64,000 nucleotides of DNA from an uncultured Blautia sp. (GCF_947654165.1 NZ_CANTKB010000004.1:1-64000); one strand, 5' to 3'; positions 14,940 to 24,160 are shown, numbered from the stretch's first letter. Notes: generated by a model not told the origin, from the letters alone. Program-made: numbers and translations.

Positions 14940-15574
14940 CAGAGTCAAAAGAGGCTAGAAAAGGCTGAGAAGTGGAGTAAGATCAGAAAACAATTACAGA
15001 TAGAGAATGGTCGGAATATAGGAAAAAGAGGAGGGATTTCGGGAATACTGGAAGAAGAAATTATTCTGAAAAAAATAGAAAATACGATTACCGCAGATTT
15101 TTGAAAAGATTTACATTTCCCGGTGAGGAAATGATGTTAGACTTGGAAAGTTTTGATTATATACCTTACACATATAGTCGTGATTACTATAAAAAATTAG
15201 TTTTGTTGGAACCTCTGGAATATACCGAGGTACACAAATTAAAGGGGTTCATTATTGCCATTGATACATCTGGATCCTGCCGGGGAGATATCGTCCGACA
15301 ATTTTTAGAGGAAACTTATACTATTCTTAATAGAAAAGAGAATTTTTTTTCGAAAAATGCGAGTGCATTTAATTCAATGCGATTGCGTTTTTCGCTGGCA
15401 TATTGCAAAGGGAATCAGAAGAGGACAGAAGAGGAAATTCAGGAAGTACTGTATGAACAAAATATAGAGAAAAAAGAAACATGGGATAAATTGCAGGATT
15501 ACAGGGAAGTTCTTGTCTGGATGCGGATAGATGACAGAGAAAGGAAAGTAGAGAAACTTTTGGATTCGAAATAG
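14940..15574 (+). pseudogene. Broken VWA-like (DUF2201) protein
   Basis: The core, 15050-15350, reads KYDYRRFLKRFTFPGEEMML, SFDYIPYTY, LEPLEYTEVHKLKGFIIAID and TSGSCRGDIVRQFLEETYTI. This is the VWA domain of DUF2201-type proteins with the DTSGS metal-site motif, normally paired with a MoxR ATPase. The frame is open only from about 14982; further upstream a different frame carries related helical residues (QSQKRLEKAEKWSKI), so a frameshift lies there. After NFFSK the family sequence stops and an unrelated tail (LRFSLAYCKGNQKRTEEEI) follows. The metal-site half and the MoxR partner are missing. Confidence 0.65.
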
Positions 15575-15602
15575 AATTCCCCTGTCTTTTTCCCCTGTTG
15601 AA

Positions 15603-15611
15603 TGGTATAAT
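15603..15611 (+). promoter_or_regulatory. Extended -10 promoter of the DUF4230 gene
   Basis: TGGTATAAT is a perfect extended -10 hexamer 28 bases before the ATG. The -35 region (about TGTCTT) is weak, as usual for extended -10 promoters. It marks the return to core genome. Confidence 0.6.
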
Positions 15612-15638
15612 AAGAAAAATGCACAAAGGAGAAAAAAG

Positions 15639-16283
15639 ATGGGTGAGAAGAAAGAGCTGCCTTCAGGAAATAAAGGAAAATTTAGCTGGGTAAAAGTCTA
15701 TTTTGCCAGCAAGGCGGTCAGGATCATTATTTCTATTGTTTTAATTGCTCTGGTAGTTGCAGGGGTAACAGCCGGAGTGAAGAAATATGCAGAATCCGAG
15801 GCCAAAACCACAAAAATAGGATTTGAGGATATTGGAGAATTGGCTACTCAGGTGGCCTACAGTACCGAAGTAAATGTCACAGACGCATCCAGAAAATTGT
15901 TCGGAATGACGATTCCTTTTACACAGAGCAAGTATATTTACAGCTATGATGTGATCGTAAAAGCAGGGTTTGATTTCAAACAGGTGGAGTGGTCAGAAAA
16001 TAATGAAACCATTGTGGTCAAGCTGCCACAGGCTGAAATATTGAGCTGTGAAGTCGATACGGAATCCTTTCAGGTGTACCACGAAGATGAGAGTATTTTC
16101 CGGCGGATTACCCTGGAAGAGAATAATGAAGCACTGAATAATTTGAAGCAGCAGGCACAGGATGATGCCATAGAAAACGGAATTTTAGAAAATGCCCGTG
16201 CCAATGCTGAAACGATTTTAAAGGGATTTTTTGGAAATACATATAATCTGGAAAAGTATAAGATCAAGTTTGTAGACAAGTAA
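15639..16283 (+). CDS. DUF4230-family membrane-anchored protein
   Basis: 214 residues with AAAGGAG upstream. A charged N-terminus is followed by one transmembrane helix (about 27-47, VRIIISIVLIALVVAGVTAG), then an extracellular domain: FEDIGELATQVAYSTEVN, YSYDVIVKAGFDFKQVEW, VVKLPQAEILSCEVDTES. That pattern is the DUF4230 family. Its function is unknown; it is common in Lachnospiraceae. The SprT-like gene follows 26 bases downstream and is probably co-transcribed. Confidence 0.75.
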   Translation: MGEKKELPSGNKGKFSWVKVYFASKAVRIIISIVLIALVVAGVTAGVKKYAESEAKTTKIGFEDIGELATQVAYSTEVNVTDASRKLFGMTIPFTQSKYIYSYDVIVKAGFDFKQVEWSENNETIVVKLPQAEILSCEVDTESFQVYHEDESIFRRITLEENNEALNNLKQQAQDDAIENGILENARANAETILKGFFGNTYNLEKYKIKFVDK

Positions 16284-16309
16284 AAAGATATGTGGAAAAA
16301 AAGAGGAAA

Positions 16310-16891
16310 ATGATGAAAGATTATGTGCTTTTCCGGGAAAACCAAGAAATATCAGTATCCATAAAACGGTCTGCAAGGAAATCATCAGGTCTGGAGGTGC
16401 GTACAACAGGCGAAGTGCTTGCCAGAGTTCCCAACGGTCTGTCAGATGAAAAAATAAAGGAATTTATAGAAAGTCATAAAGACTGGATCATCCGGAAAGT
16501 TTTACAGATGTCTGAGAAAAAAGATGAGAGGCAGGAAATCAGGATCCCCTCCTGGGAAAAACTGACTTTACAGGAACGCAGAGCCATCAAAGAGAAAATT
16601 TCGGTGCGAGTGGTACATTACAGCCAGAAGATGAATGTGAGTTATGGAAGGATTACCATTCGAAACCAAAAGACACGGTGGGGAAGCTGCAGTTCAAAAG
16701 GAAATTTAAACTTTAATTACCGTCTTTTTTATCTTCCGGAAGAATTGCTGGACTATGTGGTGGTGCATGAACTGGCACATAGACGATACATGAATCATTC
16801 CCGGCAGTTCTGGCAGGAGGTTAGCAGGTATTTTCCGCAGTATGAGCAGTGCAGACGAAAATTTGGCTGTTATAAATTTTCACAAGAATGA
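16310..16891 (+). CDS. YgjP/SprT-like zinc metallopeptidase
   Basis: 193 residues from ATG 16310 (ATG 16313 also possible) after AGAGGAAA; a GTG at 16292 is less likely. The family (DUF45) is a cytoplasmic metallopeptidase-like protein. The zinc site is H153-E154-x-x-H157 in VHELAHRRYMNHSRQFW, with a third histidine six residues on. The preceding IRNQKTRWGSCSSKGNLNFN and YRLFYLPEELLDYVV are the family signatures. Length is a little under the usual 220-240. The physiological substrate is unknown. Confidence 0.85.
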   Translation: MMKDYVLFRENQEISVSIKRSARKSSGLEVRTTGEVLARVPNGLSDEKIKEFIESHKDWIIRKVLQMSEKKDERQEIRIPSWEKLTLQERRAIKEKISVRVVHYSQKMNVSYGRITIRNQKTRWGSCSSKGNLNFNYRLFYLPEELLDYVVVHELAHRRYMNHSRQFWQEVSRYFPQYEQCRRKFGCYKFSQE

Positions 16892-16900
16892 AAATTGTCA

Positions 16901-16929
16901 TTGCTAAAACTGGACAAATATGGTACAAT
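16901..16929 (+). promoter_or_regulatory. Promoter of the flavodiiron protein gene
   Basis: TTGCTA (16901-16906), a 17-base spacer and TACAAT (16924-16929) preceded by TGG. It places the transcript start near 16936, so the ATG at 16971 rather than any codon near 16920 is the start. Confidence 0.6.
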
Positions 16930-16970
16930 ATATTCATATGAGCAGTAAACAGAAAAAGGAGAGTTTAATC

Positions 16971-18764
16971 ATGAAGATTACGAATGACATTCTTTATGTT
17001 GGAGTGAATGATCACCAGGTAGACCTTTTCGAAGGCCAGTATGTAGTGCCAAATGGAATGGCATACAATTCTTATGTTATTAAAGATGAAAAGATTGCAG
17101 TTATGGACACAGTAGATGCAAAATTTACTCATGAGTGGCTGGATAATATTGAGAAAGTACTGGGTGGAGCAAAACCGGATTATCTCATTGTACAGCATAT
17201 GGAGCCGGACCATGCGGCAAACATCCATAACTTCATGAAAGTTTATCCTGATACTACTGTTGTAGCCAATGCTAAGACATTCTGTATGATGGAAAACTTC
17301 TTCCGTTCCATGAATCTGGAAGGACAGAAGCTGGTAGTAGAGAACGGACAGTCCTTATCCCTTGGAAATCACACCTTAACTTTTGTCTTTGCACCTATGG
17401 TACATTGGCCGGAAGTTATGGTAACTTACGACAGTACAGATAAAGTTCTGTTTGCAGCAGATGGTTTCGGAAAATTTGGTGCATTAGATGTAGAAGAAGA
17501 CTGGGATGATGAATCTCGTCGTTACTATATCGGTATTGTTGGAAAATATGGCAAACAGGTTCAGAACCTGTTAAAAGTTGCCGCAACACTGGACATTCAG
17601 GTTATTTGTCCTCTTCATGGACCGGTTCTTACAGAGAATCTGGGACATTATCTTGAAAAATACAACACATGGTCTTCATATTCTGTAGAAGATGAAGGTG
17701 TTGTGATTGCTTATACATCTGTTTACGGTAATACAAAGAAAGCAGTAGAAGTACTGGCATCCAAACTTCAGGAAAAAGGCTGTCCTAAAGTGGTTGTATA
17801 TGACCTGGCTCGTGATGATATGTCAAAAGCTGTGGCAGATGCATTCCGCTATGGAAAACTGGTACTGGCTACTACTACTTATAATGCAGAAATCTTCCCA
17901 TTCATGCATACTTTCATTGATCACCTGACAGAGCGTAATTACCAGAACCGTACCATCGGTCTTATTGAAAACGGTTCCTGGTCACCAACCGCAGCAAAAG
18001 TCATGAAAGGTATGTTTGAAAAGAGCAAAAAGATTACATGGCTGGAAAACAATGTAAGAATCATGTCTTCTCTCAGTGATGAAAATATGGAGCAGTTAGA
18101 TAAGATGGCTGAAGAACTGAGCAAAGAATATATTGCACAGTCTCCTGAGAGAGCAAACAAAAACGATTTAACAGCACTGTTCAAAATCGGTTACGGACTG
18201 TATGTAGTTACATCCAACGATGGAACAAAGGATAATGGTCTGATCGTAAACACTGTGACACAGCTTACAGATAATCCGAACCGTATTGCAGTGAATATCA
18301 ATAAAGCAAACTATTCTCACCATGTTATTAAGAAAACAGGTGTGATGAATGTAAACTGTCTCTCTGTAGAGGCACCATTTGAAGTATTCCAGAACTTTGG
18401 ATTCCAGAGCGGACGTACTGTGGACAAGTTTGCAAACTGGCCGGCATACCGTTCTGACAACGGTCTGATGTTCCTTCCAAAATATATCAATGCATTCATG
18501 TCTCTGAAAGTAGAGCAGTATGTAGATTTGGATACACACGGAATGTTTATCTGTACAGTGACAGAAGCCCGTGTTATGAGTGATAAGGAAACTATGACTT
18601 ATACTTACTACCATAACAATGTAAAACCAAAACCACAGACAGAAGGCAAAAAAGGATTTGTATGTAAGATCTGCGGATACATCTATGAAGGAGATGTACT
18701 TCCGGATGACTACATCTGCCCACTTTGCAAACATGGTGTTGCAGATTTTGAACCAATTGAATAA
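16971..18764 (+). CDS. Flavodiiron protein fused to flavin reductase and rubredoxin
   Basis: 597 residues from ATG 16971 (AAAAGGAGAG upstream). Domain order: metallo-beta-lactamase-like diiron domain (about 1-245) with ligands H76, E78, D80 and H81 in VQHMEPDHAANIH; flavodoxin (about 247-390, YTSVYGNTKKAVEVL, NGSWSPTAAKVM); flavin-reductase-like domain (about 408-555, GLYVVTSNDG, NYSHHVIKKTGVMNVN); rubredoxin (about 562-597) with C565, C568, C583 and C586. Such proteins reduce oxygen or NO to protect anaerobes. The extra flavin reductase and rubredoxin suggest that electrons enter through fused domains rather than a separate rubredoxin. Highly biased codon use suggests strong expression. A terminator follows. 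Confidence 0.92.
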   Translation: MKITNDILYVGVNDHQVDLFEGQYVVPNGMAYNSYVIKDEKIAVMDTVDAKFTHEWLDNIEKVLGGAKPDYLIVQHMEPDHAANIHNFMKVYPDTTVVANAKTFCMMENFFRSMNLEGQKLVVENGQSLSLGNHTLTFVFAPMVHWPEVMVTYDSTDKVLFAADGFGKFGALDVEEDWDDESRRYYIGIVGKYGKQVQNLLKVAATLDIQVICPLHGPVLTENLGHYLEKYNTWSSYSVEDEGVVIAYTSVYGNTKKAVEVLASKLQEKGCPKVVVYDLARDDMSKAVADAFRYGKLVLATTTYNAEIFPFMHTFIDHLTERNYQNRTIGLIENGSWSPTAAKVMKGMFEKSKKITWLENNVRIMSSLSDENMEQLDKMAEELSKEYIAQSPERANKNDLTALFKIGYGLYVVTSNDGTKDNGLIVNTVTQLTDNPNRIAVNINKANYSHHVIKKTGVMNVNCLSVEAPFEVFQNFGFQSGRTVDKFANWPAYRSDNGLMFLPKYINAFMSLKVEQYVDLDTHGMFICTVTEARVMSDKETMTYTYYHNNVKPKPQTEGKKGFVCKICGYIYEGDVLPDDYICPLCKHGVADFEPIE

Positions 18765-18778
18765 AGAATAGTCAGAAA

Positions 18779-18836
18779 CTGCCACACAGAGTATCATCCC
18801 ATGATAGGATAGAGCGTTTGTGTGGCAGCCTTTTTG
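18779..18836 (+). terminator. Terminator with nested hairpin
   Basis: CTGCCACACA (18779-18788) and TGTGTGGCAG (18819-18828) are exact complements and enclose a second stem TATCAT/ATGATA (18792-18806). CCTTTTTGA follows. It ends the flavodiiron transcript; the next gene starts only 18 bases beyond. Confidence 0.8.
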
Positions 18837-18853
18837 ATTTGAAGGAGGAAAAA

Positions 18854-19486
18854 ATGAGACTTAAAGGATTAAAAGCAAATTTTCTGGGTGACAGCATTAC
18901 AGAGGGACATGGCGTAGAAAACTTAGAAGATGTGTACTGGAATGTGCTAAAAAGAGAATGTGGTTTGGAAGAAGCCAGGGGATATGGTATAGGAGGAACC
19001 CGGATTGCAAGGCAGTCACTTCCCTCTGAAAATCCGGTGCATGATCTGGATTTTCTGTCCAGGGCAGAAGATATGGATCCGGATGCAGATTTAGTTGTGT
19101 TTTTTGGAGGAACCAATGATTTTGGACATGGAGATGCACCGTTGGGGCAGATGAGCGACCGTTCTCCTTATAGTTTTTATGGGGCATGTCATTGTCTTAT
19201 GAGAAGCTTGATTCAGAAGTATCCAGATGCAGTTCTGGTAGGGATGACACCGCTTCACAGAGAAATCGAGGAGCACGGCGGACGCAGGCTCCTGGATTTT
19301 GTGAGAGCAGAACGTGAAGTTGCAGAATATTACAGTATTCCTTTAGTAGATTTATATGCGGTAAGCGGGATTCAGCCACAGGTACAGATTTTGAAAGAGA
19401 AGTATTGTCCGGATGGACTGCACCCCAATGTTGCAGGACATCAATTGATCTATCAGAGACTTAGAGGTGTTTTGGAACAGCTTTAA
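18854..19486 (+). CDS. SGNH/GDSL-family hydrolase
   Basis: 210 residues from ATG 18854 after AAGGAGG. Block I has the nucleophile serine in GDSITEGHG; block III is GGTNDF; block V carries the catalytic Asp-His in CPDGLHPNVAGHQ. These are esterase or carbohydrate deacetylase-type enzymes. There is no signal peptide, so it acts in the cytoplasm. It converges on the GH4 gene and shares a terminator with it. It might remove acyl groups from imported sugars, but that is inferred only from position. Confidence 0.88.
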   Translation: MRLKGLKANFLGDSITEGHGVENLEDVYWNVLKRECGLEEARGYGIGGTRIARQSLPSENPVHDLDFLSRAEDMDPDADLVVFFGGTNDFGHGDAPLGQMSDRSPYSFYGACHCLMRSLIQKYPDAVLVGMTPLHREIEEHGGRRLLDFVRAEREVAEYYSIPLVDLYAVSGIQPQVQILKEKYCPDGLHPNVAGHQLIYQRLRGVLEQL

Positions 19487-19489
19487 AAA

Positions 19490-19537
19490 ACAGGAGAATC
19501 TTCATGCACGTGAAAATGTGCTGAGATTCTCCTGTTT
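19490..19537. terminator. Bidirectional terminator between convergent genes
   Basis: ACAGGAGAATCT and AGATTCTCCTGT are exact complements; an inner GCAC/GTGC stem extends the hairpin. A runs precede and T runs follow, so it can stop both the SGNH gene (+) and the GH4 gene (-). Confidence 0.8.
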
Positions 19538-19560
19538 GGTGTCATAGAATTGAGATGATT

Positions 19561-21024
19561 TTACACAGTGATTTTTCTTGCTTCATGTTCTGCGGCAACT
19601 TCTTCCGGTGTTTTCTCACGAAGTCTTGCGGCACCCTGATATTCTTTTGTAGGAATGAGATTTCCTTTTGCAAGGTTTTCTTTTGCCTGTGCAATGCCTT
19701 CTGTGTACTGAGGAAGCCATTGTTCCTGTGCTACCAGCATTTCATCAATCATTTGCCAGATTTCAGGAGGGTTACATACAGCTCCGGTGAGAGGATCCAT
19801 CATAGCAGCCTGTTTCAAGAGCTGTACATTTCCGCTTACAGCAGCTTCTACAGCCAGTTTCTGTACCCAGATAGACTGGGAACACACTGCTGCACAACCA
19901 AGAGGCAGATCACCGACTTTTGGTACGCTGATGCCATTTCCATCCACATAACAAGGTACTTCTACTACAGATTCATCCGGGAGGTTGGTGATACACCCTT
20001 CATTCATGACATTGAAGTGTCCTCGGTAGGTTCTGCCTGTTTCCAGAGATTCGATAATGTAAGAACAGTGTTCTTTTCCTCTCTGAGAACCGTCCAGTTT
20101 CTTCGGCGGCTCCTGGAGAATCTTTGGATAGTCGGTTTCAAACCAGTTACGTTCTTCTCTTGTGACTCTCAGATATCCACCGGTCTCCCCGTTGATCCAG
20201 TTATCAAGATTGATCCAGTCGATTACTTCGTCTGGTCTTTTTCTGTACCAGGAAACATACTCAGATAAGTGACCATTGGATTCTGTAGAGTAATACCCAA
20301 AGCGTTTTAAAATATCAATGCGGACTTTTTCTTCCTCACGGAATTTTTCATGTGCTTCAAACCCCGGAAGGATTTTTGGAAGCATATCCTCACCGTTATG
20401 TTTTACAGAAATGTACCAGGTCTGATGGTTGATTCCTGCACAGATGATATCCAGTTCCTCTCTTGGAATACCAAGAACTTCAGCAATCTGTATTTCTCCG
20501 TGAATCTCTCCGTGACACAGACCGATAGTTCTGACTTTTCCGTATTTGTTGCATGCCCAGGTCGCCATAGCATTTGGGTTGGAATAATTCAGCATGATAG
20601 CCCCGGGTTCTGCCACTTCACGAATATCCTTGCAGAAGTCCAGCATTGCTGCGATAACTCTCTGACCGTACATGATTCCACCGGTACAGAGGGTATCGCC
20701 CACACATTGATCCACACCATATTTTAATGGGATTTCAATATCTGTTTCAAAAGCTTCCAGACCTCCGATGCGGACACAGTTGACAATGTAACGTGCATCC
20801 TTGAAAGCTTCTCTCCGGTCAGTAGTTGCCTGGATGGTAATAGGAATGTTATTAGCATCTAAATCCCGCTGGCATAAAGCTCTTGTTTTTTCAAGATTAT
20901 CAGGATTGATGTCTGTAAAAGCAATTTCGATATTATGGAATTCCGGTACGGACATAATATCTGTGAAAAGAGTACGTGCAAAGACCAGACTTCCGGCACC
21001 TATAAATGCTACTTTAAAACTCAT
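19561..21024 (-). CDS. GH4 alpha-galactosidase (MelA-like, NAD and metal dependent)
   Basis: 487 residues. The N-terminal Rossmann motif is FIGAGSLVFARTLFTDI. NYSNPNAMATWACNKYG, GLCHGEIHGE (metal-binding Cys and His) and AGINHQTWY are the GH4 active-site segments. The C-terminus fits the alpha-galactosidase branch of the family. These cytoplasmic enzymes cleave alpha-galactosides by a redox mechanism with NAD+ and Mn2+. AGGGAGGTTTATT precedes the ATG. The divergent AraC regulator at 21194 is the likely controller. A second, mechanistically unrelated alpha-galactosidase (GH27) lies at 28282. Confidence 0.92.
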   Translation of the reverse strand: MSFKVAFIGAGSLVFARTLFTDIMSVPEFHNIEIAFTDINPDNLEKTRALCQRDLDANNIPITIQATTDRREAFKDARYIVNCVRIGGLEAFETDIEIPLKYGVDQCVGDTLCTGGIMYGQRVIAAMLDFCKDIREVAEPGAIMLNYSNPNAMATWACNKYGKVRTIGLCHGEIHGEIQIAEVLGIPREELDIICAGINHQTWYISVKHNGEDMLPKILPGFEAHEKFREEEKVRIDILKRFGYYSTESNGHLSEYVSWYRKRPDEVIDWINLDNWINGETGGYLRVTREERNWFETDYPKILQEPPKKLDGSQRGKEHCSYIIESLETGRTYRGHFNVMNEGCITNLPDESVVEVPCYVDGNGISVPKVGDLPLGCAAVCSQSIWVQKLAVEAAVSGNVQLLKQAAMMDPLTGAVCNPPEIWQMIDEMLVAQEQWLPQYTEGIAQAKENLAKGNLIPTKEYQGAARLREKTPEEVAAEHEARKITV

Positions 21025-21062
21025 AATAAACCTCCCTGTAAATAAAGTTTTTTGATAAGTTC

Positions 21063-21130
21063 AGTATAAAAAAATGTATCTCAGAATGTGCAATTTTTTT
21101 TCTTTAAAAGAAAATAATGCAATATATTGC
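21063..21130 (-). promoter_or_regulatory. GH4 promoter region with 12-bp palindrome
   Basis: On the minus strand TTGCAC (complement of 21088-21093) and TATACT (complement of 21063-21068) are separated by 19 bases, slightly long. Just upstream lies the perfect palindrome GCAATATATTGC (21119-21130) and TTCTTTAAAAGAA (about 21110). These are candidate binding sites of the divergent AraC regulator. Confidence 0.45.
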
Positions 21131-21193
21131 CGCATTTTATTTTTTGTGCTACATTGAAAAAAGAAGAGATATTTACGGCAGGGGGAGGATTTT

Positions 21194-22114
21194 GTGAGCA
21201 GCATTTTTAATACAGAAGATATTTATGTGATGATTTCTGCGTTTTACGCAATTTCTATACCGGAATTCCATATGCACACACATACCCATGAAAGCTGTGA
21301 GATTATGTATGTTACAGGCGGCTCTTGTGAGGTGCAGTGTCAGGGGGAAGAGATTCATCTGGGGCAGGACCAGTTTATTTTTATAGATGCACAGGTGGCC
21401 CATAAGCTGGCCATTCCAGAGGGGCAACCCTGTTCAGTTCTAAATATAGAATTTCAGAGGAGCAGCGAGGAAGGAATGATAGATTTATCTCCTCTTCAGA
21501 AAAACAGCCCGGATTTCCAGAAGTTTTGTAAACATAAAAGTCCATTTTTGGTATCAGCCGATTTGCGGAGTCTTGGTTATGCTTTAAAAGATTTGATTAC
21601 ACATTTGCAAAAAGAAAACAGGCAAGGGGATTATCTCACAAGTATTTTATTTCAGAGGATGGTTCTGGAACTTGCTTACTGTATAAATCAGAATAAGCAG
21701 GCTGCAGGAATGTATTATTTACGGAAAGCCTGTAGTTATATAGAAGAAAATCTGTGTGAATCAATGAAAGTTCCGGAAATTGCAGCCTATACAGGGATTA
21801 ATAAATCTTATCTGCAGCTTTTATTTTCCAGATTTTTGCACTGTACGATTATTGATTATGTAAACCAAAAACGCATGGAGAGAGCAGCGTTTTATCTGAC
21901 CAACAGTACATCAAGTATTACGGACATTGCCTTTGCTATAGGGTATAACAGCAGGCAGCATTTTGCCCATACTTTTGAAAAATACTTCGGAATGAGTCCT
22001 TTGAAGTATCGAAAACTTCATTCCAGAACACTGGTGCCGGATACCGGGGAGATTCAGTATGTGCTGGAGAAAGAGAAAAAGGTGAAGGAGATATATTTGG
22101 GAAGGGAACGTTAA
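21194..22114 (+). CDS. AraC-family regulator with cupin sensor domain
   Basis: 306 residues from GTG 21194, with GGGGGAGG upstream. The N-terminal cupin (HMHTHTHESCEIMYVTGGSC, VAHKLAIPEGQPC) would bind a sugar. The C-terminal AraC domain has both helix-turn-helices: VPEIAAYTGINKSYLQLLFS and ITDIAFAIGYNSRQHFAHTF, then KYFGMSPLKYRK. It is divergent from the GH4 gene and so probably activates it in response to an alpha-galactoside. A bidirectional terminator separates it from the kinase gene. Confidence 0.9.
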   Translation: MSSIFNTEDIYVMISAFYAISIPEFHMHTHTHESCEIMYVTGGSCEVQCQGEEIHLGQDQFIFIDAQVAHKLAIPEGQPCSVLNIEFQRSSEEGMIDLSPLQKNSPDFQKFCKHKSPFLVSADLRSLGYALKDLITHLQKENRQGDYLTSILFQRMVLELAYCINQNKQAAGMYYLRKACSYIEENLCESMKVPEIAAYTGINKSYLQLLFSRFLHCTIIDYVNQKRMERAAFYLTNSTSSITDIAFAIGYNSRQHFAHTFEKYFGMSPLKYRKLHSRTLVPDTGEIQYVLEKEKKVKEIYLGRER

Positions 22115-22122
22115 ACAGTCAT

Positions 22123-22160
22123 CAAGGGAGCATATCATTTCAGACAGCTCCCTTGTTTCT
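22123..22160. terminator. Bidirectional terminator, araC / sugar kinase
   Basis: CAAGGGAGC (22123-22131) and GCTCCCTTG (22147-22155) are exact complements; TTTCTTTAT follows on the plus strand. Confidence 0.75.
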
Positions 22161-23246
22161 TTATCGTTTAATATCGTAATTCATATTCATGAGATTCCTG
22201 ATCGTGGAAACATCATCCGTGATATTTCCGTCTCCGCGGATCGTATGTTTGATCACGCTGCTTGCCACAGCAAAATTCACCATATCCATTGGCTTGTAGT
22301 CATGCATCATGGCGTAAATTAATCCACTTGCAAAGGCATCACCGCCACCTACACGGTCTAAGATATTAAAAGTGAATAACTTGCTTTCAAAGGTGTGATC
22401 TTCATACCACATAAATGCTTTCAGACTGTTCTCACTTCCGCTGTGAGCATAACGCACATGGCGGGCAATACATTTTAAGTTTGGATAACGCTCAATAAAA
22501 GCCTGGAAAATTTCATCCTGCTGTTCATAGCTTGGCTGCAGCGGAACTCCGTCCTTCACGTCGCCTTTACTGTGGTTATCTTCATCTTTCCACAGATGAT
22601 AAGGCTCAATGCCAAGGAGAACATCCACATAGGGAAGACATTCTGTACAGAAATCACGGGCCTCTTCCCAGGTCCACAGTTTACTGCGGAAGTTTCCGTC
22701 GAAGCTTACTGTGAGCCCTTTTTCCTTTGCGGTTTTCAGGCAATTCATAATGAAATCACGGCAGTTCTGATTCAGAGCAGGAGTGATACCACTTAAATGA
22801 AGCCAGGTAAACCCGTCTAAAAGAGCTGCGATATCAACGGTGCTGAAATCAAATTCTGTAAAAGCACTATGTTTCCGGTCATAAGTTACTTTGCTGGCAC
22901 GGATTCCGTATCCGGCTTCCAGATAATAAGTTCCGAGACGATGGCTCGGTGTCTGTTCCGGTGTAGTCAGAATCACAGGGGTACAGTGAACGTCATTGCT
23001 CCGAAGCATGCGGACTGCACTTTTGCCAAGACTGTTATTCGGAACAACGGTAAAAAATGTACTGTCAACACCCAGATTCGCCAGAGCAAGAGCAATATTC
23101 GCCTCACTTCCGCCATAACTTGCCTCAAAATTCGTAGCAACACGGATTTTATCGTAGTTTGGAGGAGTCAGGCGGAGCATGATCTCGCCAATGGTTATAA
23201 ATTTGTGGCTGCTGGTATTATTCAGCAGGGGATTTGAATGCTGCAT
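22161..23246 (-). CDS. PfkB-family sugar kinase, 2-keto-3-deoxygluconate kinase-like
   Basis: 361 residues. The N-terminus (ITIGEIMLRLTPPNYDKIR, YGGSEANIALALANLG) is typical of KdgK. The catalytic base lies in DRVGGGDAFASGLIY. KdgK phosphorylates 2-keto-3-deoxygluconate; related proteins take fructose or other sugars. No uronate genes are nearby, so its substrate is uncertain; with alpha-galactosidases around it, a fructokinase-like role in sucrose/raffinose use is possible. It is a single gene with its own promoter and a palindrome at 23316. Confidence 0.85.
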   Translation of the reverse strand: MQHSNPLLNNTSSHKFITIGEIMLRLTPPNYDKIRVATNFEASYGGSEANIALALANLGVDSTFFTVVPNNSLGKSAVRMLRSNDVHCTPVILTTPEQTPSHRLGTYYLEAGYGIRASKVTYDRKHSAFTEFDFSTVDIAALLDGFTWLHLSGITPALNQNCRDFIMNCLKTAKEKGLTVSFDGNFRSKLWTWEEARDFCTECLPYVDVLLGIEPYHLWKDEDNHSKGDVKDGVPLQPSYEQQDEIFQAFIERYPNLKCIARHVRYAHSGSENSLKAFMWYEDHTFESKLFTFNILDRVGGGDAFASGLIYAMMHDYKPMDMVNFAVASSVIKHTIRGDGNITDDVSTIRNLMNMNYDIKR

Positions 23247-23296
23247 AGGAACCTCCTTGTATGCAAGACTATATTGATTTTAGTTTCGTTATTCTT

Positions 23297-23329
23297 ATTC
23301 TAGATGATTCAATACTGCATTGCAATGCA
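23297..23329 (-). promoter_or_regulatory. Kinase promoter overlapped by a 14-bp palindrome
   Basis: On the minus strand TTGCAA (23320-23325), 17 bases and TAGAAT (complement of 23297-23302) form a promoter. TGCATTGCAATGCA (23316-23329) is a perfect palindrome over its -35 element, a position suited to repression. Confidence 0.55.
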
Positions 23330-23341
23330 AATATCCAATAA

Positions 23342-24160
23342 TTAATGTATTATTATAGGCACATTCTCAGAAAAATTCGATTTTTTATATTCTTTTGGGG
23401 TACATTTGTTTCGTTCTTTAAAAATCCGGTTGAAGGTCTGCTGGTTGTGATACCCACATTCTATGGCAATGGTAGTAATATTCATATCTGAATTATGCAG
23501 TAAATATTTAGCGTAGTTCATACGCAGTGCATTAAGATACGCTGTAAAGTGAATCCCAAGAACATTAGAAAAAATTCTGGACAGATGATATTTTCCAATA
23601 CCAAAGTGATTAGCAACGCTGGTAAGTGTCAGTTCTTCCTGAAAATGACTGGCAATATAAGCGATAATCTCACAGACAAGATCCTGAGGCGGCTGGTTTT
23701 GATAATCTGTAAGCTGTAATTTTGGAAAGAGTTGGCATAACATTAATGAAAGAAAAGAGGAAATCAGGGTATGATTTTCTTCTTTCATCCTGATTTCAAA
23801 AAGTCTTTTTTCTGCAAACAGAACATCTTCATGCAAATCTTCCTTTCGGATAACAGGAGTCAAAGGGTATTTACTGAGCAGGAGTTTTTTATGAAGGGGC
23901 AGCAAGCCTAAATAACCATTGATAATGTTAAGCTGAGTATTTCCTGTGGTGGATAAGGTGTGATAATCATGAGTTATATTGGGGAAAATCACAGCAGCAT
24001 CCCCCTCCTGAATTAAATAGGTTTCTTTTCCAATCTGCATTTCCAGCAATCCTTTTTCTACACGGACATATTCGATATACTGGTGTATATGGAGAGGATA
24101 TTGTAAAGACTTATAGTCTTTGACGGCAAAAAAGTAGTCTTCCTTTTTTTCATAAAACAT
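23342..24160 (-). CDS. AraC-family regulator of the sugar ABC operon
   Basis: 272 residues from the ATG at 24158-24160, which follows AGGAGGTAGA on the minus strand; an in-frame ATG at 24196 has no such site. The N-terminal cupin has HIHQYIEYVRVEKGLLEMQ and a histidine-rich strand (FPNITHDYHTL). The C-terminal domain has SVANHFGIGKYHLSRIF and ITTIAIECGYHNQQTFNRIF, then CTPKEYKKS. It diverges from the transporter operon at 24367, and the gap contains two dyads, so it probably activates that operon. Confidence 0.9.
   Translation of the reverse strand: MFYEKKEDYFFAVKDYKSLQYPLHIHQYIEYVRVEKGLLEMQIGKETYLIQEGDAAVIFPNITHDYHTLSTTGNTQLNIINGYLGLLPLHKKLLLSKYPLTPVIRKEDLHEDVLFAEKRLFEIRMKEENHTLISSFLSLMLCQLFPKLQLTDYQNQPPQDLVCEIIAYIASHFQEELTLTSVANHFGIGKYHLSRIFSNVLGIHFTAYLNALRMNYAKYLLHNSDMNITTIAIECGYHNQQTFNRIFKERNKCTPKEYKKSNFSENVPIIIH

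Noticed and set aside
19555..20268. 237-codon plus-strand frame opposite the GH4 gene
   Set aside because: Antisense shadow of a conserved gene; composition rich in Cys/Phe typical of reverse reading, no start signal.
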